Below, one piece after another: positions 1 through 4,530 of a stretch of DNA of 5,950 nucleotides. Numbering within the stretch: the first letter of the stretch is position 1; the number at the start of each line of letters is the position of its first letter. Location of the stretch: NCBI GenBank assembly GCA_900543175.1, contig UQQO01000126.1, positions 1 to 5,950 of the forward strand, read 5' to 3'. Made by a program: the position numbers and the translations under genes. Source of the DNA: an uncultured Fusobacterium sp. (lineage in GTDB: Bacteria; Fusobacteriota; Fusobacteriia; Fusobacteriales; Fusobacteriaceae). The notes beneath the pieces are model-generated. The model had not been told where the DNA came from, did not search any database, and was given only the letters and a program-made list of their open reading frames with translations.

Positions 1-27
1 GAATCCGCACTAAGCAAATTCTCCTAA
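1..27 (+). CDS. Possible C-terminal end of a plus-strand gene cut by the window edge
   Basis: Read from base 1, the plus strand gives the eight residues ESALSKFS and then TAA at 25-27. The tail is too short to identify. It is followed by AT-rich sequence with a weak hairpin at 52-75, and the next gene is convergent, so a gene end here fits the layout. A short serine-rich tail before a structured non-coding stretch resembles the 3' end of TnpB-type genes of IS200/IS605 elements, but this is only an impression. The opposite reading, a minus-strand gene starting at TTG 17-15 after AGGAG at 25-21, is less likely because the spacing is only 3 bases. Either reading could be chance. Confidence 0.25.
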   Translation, partial: ESALSKFS

Positions 28-51
28 TTTTTAGCTGATTTTTAATTTTTT

Positions 52-75
52 GTAATCACATAGCTGAGTAGTTAC
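52..75. repeat. Imperfect inverted repeat in the 3' flank of the possible left-edge gene
   Basis: GTAATCAC (52-59) faces GTAGTTAC (68-75) across the 8-base loop ATAGCTGA. Four outer and two inner pairs form, with a two-base mismatch between them. The heptamer TAGCTGA in the loop (61-67) also occurs at 32-38, just after the possible stop codon. No run of T follows the stem, so it does not look like a terminator. It could be structure at a mobile-element end or in a non-coding RNA, or it could be chance in AT-rich DNA. Confidence 0.3.
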
Positions 76-80
76 GTTTA

Positions 81-97
81 TAGATAATTACTATCTA
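81..97. repeat. Short inverted repeat, 6-bp arms
   Basis: TAGATA (81-86) and TATCTA (92-97) are perfect reverse complements around a 5-base spacer. On the minus strand this lies just downstream of the T-rich tail of the terminator at 112-129, so it could act as a secondary terminator or a 3'-end protecting structure. The arms are AT-rich and weak. Confidence 0.3.
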
Positions 98-100
98 TAT

Positions 101-129
101 AAAAGAAAAAAGGAGAGAAAACTCTCTCC
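101..129 (-). terminator. Rho-independent terminator of the holA / HdeD-like operon
   Basis: GGAGAGA (112-118) and TCTCTCC (123-129) form a perfect 7-bp stem with four G-C pairs and the 4-base loop GTTT on the minus strand. On that strand the stem is followed directly by a T-rich run, TTTTTTCTTTT, at 111 down to 101. This is the classic layout of an intrinsic terminator about 90 bases past the stop codon of the membrane-protein gene. Read on the plus strand, the stem is followed only by AATTTTC, so termination in that direction would be weaker. Confidence 0.85.
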
Positions 130-146
130 AATTTTCAGAAAAAATC

Positions 147-162
147 TACTATAAAGATAGTA
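147..162. repeat. Hairpin upstream of the terminator
   Basis: TACTAT (147-152) and ATAGTA (157-162) are perfect reverse complements around the 4-base loop AAAG. It lies between the stop codon of the membrane-protein gene and the main terminator. It is AT-rich and weak. It could be a minor structure in the 3' untranslated region. Confidence 0.35.
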
Positions 163-219
163 TATCAAATTTTGTTGTTTTTGCAAGAAATATTTTAAAA
201 AAGTAGTAAAATATAAATT

Positions 220-807
220 TTAATCGGCTTTTTTAATTTGAAAACTATAAATAATCATTAAAAGTCCAGCAAATAGAAGATAGAATCCTATTATCATTGG
301 AAGGATAAAATCTAAAATTAAAGGACAAAGAATGATCATAACTCCAAAGATTACATCTAATATACCTCTAGTTACAGCAAGAGCTCTTAAACCATGAGTT
401 TCAGGGATCTCATTTGCAAAAGATTTTGATTTTGTAAAGATAAGTGAGAACCCTTTAAACATAATTAAGATACCTATATATATTAAAAGTACAATTACGC
501 TTTGGAATGGATTGACAAATATACAGATAGCTGCAAGTATATCTATAATACCATTAAAAAGTATAAGTCCCCAATGGAAATATTTATTGTGTCTACCTTT
601 AAAAGCATAGTATACATTTAAAAATCCCATTAGTAAAAATCCATAACTTAATATATAGATAAGAGAGATAGAGAAAACCACAGGAGTAAATATTCCCATT
701 GCTCCTGTAACAGCCAATAAGATTCCGATTATAAGGTAATAATACCAAATCTTTTTCAATGAACCTTTTAAATCAAAGATGTCAATAAAAACATTATCAG
801 TTAACAT
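220..807 (-). CDS. HdeD/DUF308-family six-helix membrane protein
   Basis: This 195-residue protein is almost entirely hydrophobic, with about six membrane helices near residues 20-40, 43-63, 76-98, 102-124, 142-162 and 165-187. There is no cleavable signal peptide. It consists of three similar two-helix units: a Gly-Ile pair at 28, 86 and 148 is followed exactly 14 residues later by Pro42, Pro100 and Pro162, and then by a second helix. This is the pattern of the HdeD family, named for an E. coli acid-resistance membrane protein; most members have no known function. The start is ATG 805-807, with CTGGAGG at 820-814 six bases upstream. It lies 54 bp downstream of holA on the same strand and ends before the terminator at 112-129, so it is probably the last gene of that operon. 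The family call is firm; a role in acid or envelope stress is borrowed from E. coli and uncertain. Confidence 0.8.
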   Translation of the reverse strand: MLTDNVFIDIFDLKGSLKKIWYYYLIIGILLAVTGAMGIFTPVVFSISLIYILSYGFLLMGFLNVYYAFKGRHNKYFHWGLILFNGIIDILAAICIFVNPFQSVIVLLIYIGILIMFKGFSLIFTKSKSFANEIPETHGLRALAVTRGILDVIFGVMIILCPLILDFILPMIIGFYLLFAGLLMIIYSFQIKKAD

Positions 808-838
808 AAAAAACCTCCAGTAAAATTTGTTTATCTAC

Positions 839-854
839 TAGAGGTATACTCCTA
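839..854. repeat. Imperfect 16-bp palindrome between holA and the HdeD-like gene
   Basis: TAGAGGTA (839-846) and TACTCCTA (847-854) match as inverted arms at six of eight positions, centred on GGTATACT. It sits in the 54-bp gap about 30 bases upstream of the membrane-protein start. It has no loop and no T-run, so it is not a terminator. It might be a weak operator for a separate promoter of the downstream gene, or chance. Confidence 0.2.
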
Positions 855-861
855 ATAAAAG

Positions 862-1863
862 TTAATCCTTTTTATTTTGAAAAAAATTTATTATAAATGT
901 TTCAACAGCTATCTCATCATCAATCATACCACTTTTAATATTAAATTCTATTTCAAGTATTTTTTGTAACTTTTCTTCTAAAAACTCAACTTGAAAATCA
1001 CCTATATTTTTAAATTTTAAAAATATTTGGTAAGGGTGAAAATATCCGTTATCTCTTTTAAAATATTTTTTTACATTTTCAAAGATAGAATCATTGAACT
1101 TTTTATAAGAGGTATTTTTAGTTATTATATCCTCTTTAGCAAGTAGAGCTATCTTTAAGTTTAAAATCAATTCTTCAGAGATAATATATAGAAATCCCAT
1201 ATACTCCTTTTCATTTTGTAAAAATTCTAAAAGTGGAGCAACTTTCTTTTGATATAAAAACTCTTCAATAAGTTGCTTTAAATTGTATTCTTTATTGATA
1301 GATAGGATAGGCATTACCTTTGTGAGATTAAAAAGTTCACCATCTAAGAAGTTTTTAACCTTTTCAGCTTCATTTTTTATTTTGAAGAAATCGTTTCCCA
1401 CTATTTCAATAAATTTTTCAGCCTCATACTCTGAGATATTAAGCTCTTTTTGAACAAAAAATATACCTGCTTTTTTCTCATTTTCCTTTCTAAAACATAT
1501 AACCTTAGCTATCTCCTCTATAACCTTCATAGCTTTTTTAGGAACTTCATTTTTTATCTTTCCATAATCACTTAAAAATTCTTCATATATGATTATTATC
1601 TCTTTTTGAGCTAAACTAAAAAGTTTTAGTGATTTAAAAAAAGATTCAAGATTTTTTATCTCTTCAGCTCTCTTTAAAATTATCAGCTCTTTAGGAGAGA
1701 ACATTGAATTAGTAGAAACAATTTGAAAAAACTGTTCCTCCTCTTTTTGAGAGGCATCAAAAAATATTTCAGGAATTTTAGGAAACTCATTTTTTATCTT
1801 TTCCACTAACTCTTCATATTTTATTTGAAGTGGTGAAGTGTCACCATGTAAAAAATATAGCAT
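862..1863 (-). CDS. holA: DNA polymerase III delta subunit (clamp loader)
   Basis: Delta is the clamp-loader subunit that binds the beta sliding clamp and opens its ring during DNA replication in the cytoplasm. The 333-residue length is usual for the family. The N-terminus MLYFLHGD matches the degenerate nucleotide-binding strand of HolA, which lacks a working Walker A motif. MFSPKELIILKRAEE (54-68) matches the conserved clamp-contacting and beta-strand region. VGNDFFKIKNEAEKVKNFL (155-173) is the conserved lid-domain segment (GND..K..NE..K). The C-terminal collar domain carries LEIEFNIKSGMIDDE (303-317), matching the LExxxxIKxG element. The start is ATG 1861-1863, with AGGAGG at 1874-1869 five bases away. 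A strong promoter lies just upstream (1898-1926). The gene is first in an operon with the HdeD-like gene and is divergent from the permease. Confidence 0.92.
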   Translation of the reverse strand: MLYFLHGDTSPLQIKYEELVEKIKNEFPKIPEIFFDASQKEEEQFFQIVSTNSMFSPKELIILKRAEEIKNLESFFKSLKLFSLAQKEIIIIYEEFLSDYGKIKNEVPKKAMKVIEEIAKVICFRKENEKKAGIFFVQKELNISEYEAEKFIEIVGNDFFKIKNEAEKVKNFLDGELFNLTKVMPILSINKEYNLKQLIEEFLYQKKVAPLLEFLQNEKEYMGFLYIISEELILNLKIALLAKEDIITKNTSYKKFNDSIFENVKKYFKRDNGYFHPYQIFLKFKNIGDFQVEFLEEKLQKILEIEFNIKSGMIDDEIAVETFIINFFQNKKD

Positions 1864-1897
1864 TATATCCTCCTAATAATTAAAACATTCATTAATC

Positions 1898-1926
1898 ATT
1901 ATATTATTTTTTAGATAAAAAATCAA
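1898..1926 (-). promoter_or_regulatory. Sigma-70-type promoter of holA
   Basis: On the minus strand TTGATT (1926-1921) is followed by a 17-bp spacer and a perfect TATAAT (1903-1898). Transcription would begin near 1891, giving a leader of roughly 28 bases that contains the AGGAGG of holA. Match and spacing are close to ideal. In DNA this AT-rich single boxes arise often, but the full arrangement in the right place is convincing. Confidence 0.75.
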
Positions 1927-1937
1927 AGGGTTTACCA

Positions 1938-1949
1938 AAATTATAATTT
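1938..1949. repeat. 12-bp perfect palindrome in the divergent intergenic region
   Basis: AAATTATAATTT is its own reverse complement and lies between the two divergent promoters, just upstream of the -35 box of holA. It could bind a regulator. It is made only of A and T in an AT-rich spacer, so chance is a real alternative. Confidence 0.2.
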
Positions 1950-1968
1950 AACAATAAATTTAAAAAAC

Positions 1969-2000
1969 TTTAAGTATTTTTTTATAAATTAAGGTATAAT
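1969..2000 (+). promoter_or_regulatory. Probable promoter of the permease-oxidoreductase-helicase operon
   Basis: A perfect TATAAT lies at 1995-2000, 34 bases before the permease start. The -35 region is poor: TTTAAG at 1969-1974 leaves a 20-bp spacer, and no TTGACA-like box sits at 17 bp. There is no TG extended -10. The expected start site near 2007 lies inside the palindrome at 2000-2013. A weak -35 fits a promoter that depends on a regulator, but that is inference. Confidence 0.55.
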
Positions 2001-2013
2001 AAAGTTAACTTTA
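2000..2013. promoter_or_regulatory. Perfect 14-bp palindrome over the expected start site (candidate operator)
   Basis: TAAAGTTAACTTTA is its own reverse complement. It overlaps the last base of the -10 box and covers the expected start of transcription, a classic position for repressor binding. The half-site AACTTTA (2007-2013) recurs at 1966-1972, 41 bp or about four helical turns upstream, over the weak -35 region. No binding protein can be named from the sequence. Confidence 0.45.
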
Positions 2014-2033
2014 GAGTAGGAGAGAAAATATTA

Positions 2034-3551
2034 ATGAAAAAAATAGTAAGCAAAAGTTTTATACTTAATTTTTTTTATGGAGCACTATGGTTTGCACCAC
2101 TGTATTTTTTTGTTAGAGATTTTTTTAATATTAATGATATAGGGATTATCTTTGAAAGAGACACATTTAATATAATGTTGTTTTCGATAAAGCAGGGGTT
2201 ATATTCAACTTTAATAGCTCTACTTGTAGCACTGATACCAGCTTATTTAACAGCATATGAAAGAGGAACTATAAGCAAATTGTTGCAAGGGTTGCTTTTT
2301 ATTCCATTCTTTTTCCCTGTGATATCAACAGTTACAATTTTTTCCATAATCTTTAACTTGGAGTTTTTTAGAAATCTAAATATTTTGTACACTTTAAAAG
2401 CTATTGTAATAGCCAATGTTTTTTATAATTCCCCTATCTTTATAAAATATATAAATGAGGGGTTAAAGAGGATTCCAAAAGAGATTGTTGAGGCTATGAA
2501 ATTAGATGGAGCTGGAAAGATAAAAATATTTTTTTCGGGGCAACTTCCATTGATAATGCCACAACTTTTTAGAGCCTTTATATTGGTTTTTACCTATTGC
2601 TTTGTAGGTTTTGGGATAATTCTTTCATTAGGGGGAATACAGTTTTCAACTTTGGAAGTTGAGATAGCAACAACTTTAATGAGTGATCTAAACTTTTCTA
2701 AGGCTATGATATATGGACTATTACAATTTGTTATTTTGATAATTTTAAACTCTATTGGTGGAAAGATAACTGAGTATGAGTTAGAGGGAGAAGAGGAGAT
2801 TCAGAAACAAAATCTCTTTATGAGAGGGTATTCAATAATATACTTGATACTCCAATATTTTGTTGTATTTTCAAGTGTGGTATTCTCTTTTTATAACTAT
2901 TATATAGGTAAATTTTCCTTTGATGCTTATAAAAGGATATTTTCTCAAGAGTTTAATGAGGAGTTTGAAGTTATAAAAGGGATTGTAAACTCTATTGGAA
3001 TCTCGACAATTGTGAGCTTTATAACAGTTATCTTTATATATCTGATTATTAAAAATTACAATAGATTGATAGATATTATAATTTTTGCCAATTTAGGAGT
3101 ATCAGGGGCTTTTTTAGCTATCTCACTTTTCTATCTAAATGTGTTATTTGATATTCCACTGATTGCTCTGCTGATAGTTGGATATGTATTGAGTAGTATC
3201 CCTGTTGGTTATTCATTTATGTATCAATATATAAAAAAGTTTCCTAGAATTTTGTTGGAAAGCTCTATGTTAGATTGTAATAATGGTTTTGAAAGATTTA
3301 GATATATTGAGTTTCCTATTTTGAAAAATCTATTTCTATCAGCATTTTTACAGATATTTGCCATTGTATTTGGAGAGTTTACAATAGGTTATACTATGCA
3401 GCTAGAGGACTTATTTCCTGTGGCATCACTTGTAAACTATTCAATGGTAGCAAATAAAAAGTATTTGGAAAGTGCTGCTTTTAGTTCAGTTATTTTAATT
3501 GTTGTGTTTATGTTTTTCATTATTGGAGAATATTTTAAAGATAAAGAATAG
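2034..3551 (+). CDS. ABC transporter permease, fused two-domain ThiP/FbpB type
   Basis: This 505-residue inner-membrane protein has about twelve membrane helices in two halves joined near residues 243-262 by a charged linker. Each half carries an EAA loop that docks the transport ATPase: EAMKLDGAG with Pro172 (153-172) and ESSMLDCNN with Pro428 (409-428). In the second loop the usual glycine after the aspartate is Cys415. The segment after Gly200, GGIQFSTLEVEIATTLM, resembles the GGxxxSTLEVEIY element of ThiP and FbpB, the permeases for thiamine and ferric iron. The length fits that group. The substrate could be iron, thiamine or a related small molecule. No binding protein or ATPase is adjacent. 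The start is ATG 2034, with AGGAGAG at 2018-2024 nine bases upstream. It is the first gene of the rightward operon. Confidence 0.85.
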   Translation: MKKIVSKSFILNFFYGALWFAPLYFFVRDFFNINDIGIIFERDTFNIMLFSIKQGLYSTLIALLVALIPAYLTAYERGTISKLLQGLLFIPFFFPVISTVTIFSIIFNLEFFRNLNILYTLKAIVIANVFYNSPIFIKYINEGLKRIPKEIVEAMKLDGAGKIKIFFSGQLPLIMPQLFRAFILVFTYCFVGFGIILSLGGIQFSTLEVEIATTLMSDLNFSKAMIYGLLQFVILIILNSIGGKITEYELEGEEEIQKQNLFMRGYSIIYLILQYFVVFSSVVFSFYNYYIGKFSFDAYKRIFSQEFNEEFEVIKGIVNSIGISTIVSFITVIFIYLIIKNYNRLIDIIIFANLGVSGAFLAISLFYLNVLFDIPLIALLIVGYVLSSIPVGYSFMYQYIKKFPRILLESSMLDCNNGFERFRYIEFPILKNLFLSAFLQIFAIVFGEFTIGYTMQLEDLFPVASLVNYSMVANKKYLESAAFSSVILIVVFMFFIIGEYFKDKE

Positions 3552-3555
3552 TTTT

Positions 3556-3561
3556 AGGGGG
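3556..3561 (+). promoter_or_regulatory. Ribosome binding site of the oxidoreductase gene
   Basis: AGGGGG lies five bases before ATG 3567 in the 15-bp gap after the permease stop. It differs from the AGGAGG used by holA but still pairs well with the 16S rRNA tail. It supports this start and translation of the gene from the permease mRNA. Confidence 0.6.
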
Positions 3562-3566
3562 TAAAA

Positions 3567-4523
3567 ATGGTTAATTTTGCAATAATTGGAACAAGTTCAA
3601 TAAGTGAGAAGTTCATTGGAGCATTAAAAAATAGTGGTAAGTGCAATCTTTATGCACTACTTTCAAGAAGTGAATCAAAGGGAAAAGAGTTTGCTAAAAA
3701 ACATGGAGTTGAAAAGGTATATACAGATATTAATGAGATGTTAAAGGATGAAAAAATAGTTGCTGTATATATAGCCTCACCAAATGGAAAGCATTTTGAA
3801 CAGGCAAAATTGGCTTTAGAGGCTAAGAAAAATGTTATTTGTGAAAAGCCTATTGTGCCAACTGTTGAGGAGTTTGATATATTGGTAGATTGTGCTAAAA
3901 GAAATGGTATTGCTCTTATGGAGGCAATGAGACCAACATTGAACCCTAATTTTAAAATAATTAAAGATAGTTTAGGGAAAATAGGGGATATTAGACAATT
4001 TATGCTGAAATATTGTCAATACTCATCAAGATATGATCTTTTAAAAGCTGGAGAGGTAACAAATATCTTTAATAAAGAGATGAAAGGGGGATCTCTCTAT
4101 GATATAGGAGTTTACCCATTGTATTTTGCTATTGCAATGTTTGGAGAGCCAGAGGAGTATTTTGGATATAACTATATATTAGAAAGTGGTGTAGATGGTT
4201 GTGGCTCAATTCTGTTAAAATATGGGGATAAAATAGGGAATATTTCATACTCTAAGATAACTGATGAGAGATCTCAAAGTGAGATTTTAGGAGAAAAGGG
4301 ATCTATTGTAATAGATAAGGTTTCACAAGTTAAAGGGTTAAAAATTAAATATAGAGATGGAAAAGAGGAAAATATAGAACTGCAAGTAGCTGAAAATGAT
4401 ATGGTTTATGAGATAGATGAGCTTGTAAATCTTATTAAAAATGGTGAAATTGAATCTAAAGTAAATAGTTTTGATATATCGAGAAAAGTTGTAGAGATAA
4501 TGGAAAAACTAGCTAATAGATAG
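3567..4523 (+). CDS. Gfo/Idh/MocA-family NAD(P)-dependent oxidoreductase
   Basis: The 318-residue protein has the usual two-domain form: an N-terminal Rossmann fold for NAD(P) (about 1-120) and a C-terminal alpha/beta domain that builds the active site and dimer face. FAIIGTSSIS (4-13) is the dinucleotide loop, with serine in place of the second glycine of GxGxxA. CEKPI (92-96) holds the family EKP motif with catalytic Lys94. EAMRP (119-123) and GGSLYDIGVYP (174-184), with Asp179 and Tyr183, match the dihydrodiol dehydrogenase / glucose-fructose oxidoreductase-like branch. Members oxidise or reduce sugars, inositols and related polyols; the substrate here cannot be told. It lies 15 bp after the permease and 7 bp before the helicase, so is co-transcribed with both. 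Possibly it acts on an imported compound, but this is guesswork. Confidence 0.88.
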   Translation: MVNFAIIGTSSISEKFIGALKNSGKCNLYALLSRSESKGKEFAKKHGVEKVYTDINEMLKDEKIVAVYIASPNGKHFEQAKLALEAKKNVICEKPIVPTVEEFDILVDCAKRNGIALMEAMRPTLNPNFKIIKDSLGKIGDIRQFMLKYCQYSSRYDLLKAGEVTNIFNKEMKGGSLYDIGVYPLYFAIAMFGEPEEYFGYNYILESGVDGCGSILLKYGDKIGNISYSKITDERSQSEILGEKGSIVIDKVSQVKGLKIKYRDGKEENIELQVAENDMVYEIDELVNLIKNGEIESKVNSFDISRKVVEIMEKLANR

Positions 4524-4528
4524 GTGGA
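4522..4528 (+). promoter_or_regulatory. Ribosome binding site deciding the helicase start
   Basis: AGGTGGA begins inside the stop codon of the oxidoreductase and ends two bases before ATG 4531. The spacing is short but usable, and translation is likely coupled to the gene before it. The next in-frame ATG is residue 118, inside motif Ia, so it cannot be the real start. This site therefore fixes the long N-terminal extension as part of the protein. Confidence 0.55.
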
Positions 4529-4530
4529 TT

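Larger units (their letters stand above)
28..219. other. Non-coding region between convergent genes, with three short hairpins
   Basis: No reading frame of useful length is present on either strand. The stretch holds a weak imperfect hairpin at 52-75, an inverted repeat at 81-97, the intrinsic terminator at 112-129 and a further hairpin at 147-162. It separates the possible plus-strand gene end at the left edge from the 3' end of the minus-strand membrane-protein gene. It therefore most likely serves as the 3' untranslated and termination region of the leftward operon. Confidence 0.6.

Noticed and set aside
1..17. Minus-strand gene start at TTG 17-15 after AGGAG at 25-21
   Set aside because: The spacing of three bases is too short for a good start, TTG is uncommon, and only five codons are visible before the edge.
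61..75. CTGAG in the left-edge region, recalling the CTGAGA box of a TPP riboswitch
   Set aside because: The other conserved elements of the riboswitch are absent and the site lies in the 3' region of the leftward genes, not before the thiamine-type permease. The permease leader (about 2007-2033) is too short to hold a riboswitch.
1880..1915. AT-rich stretch around ATTAATCATTATATTATT as a Fur box before an iron-type permease
   Set aside because: The match to the Fur consensus is poor, it overlaps the holA promoter rather than the permease promoter, and AT-rich sequence produces such partial matches easily.
2069..2126. Runs of 7-8 T near the start of the permease gene, as a possible phase-variation tract
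   Set aside because: Such runs are frequent in DNA this AT-rich and encode phenylalanine codons of membrane helices; several similar runs occur along the gene. The frame is intact.
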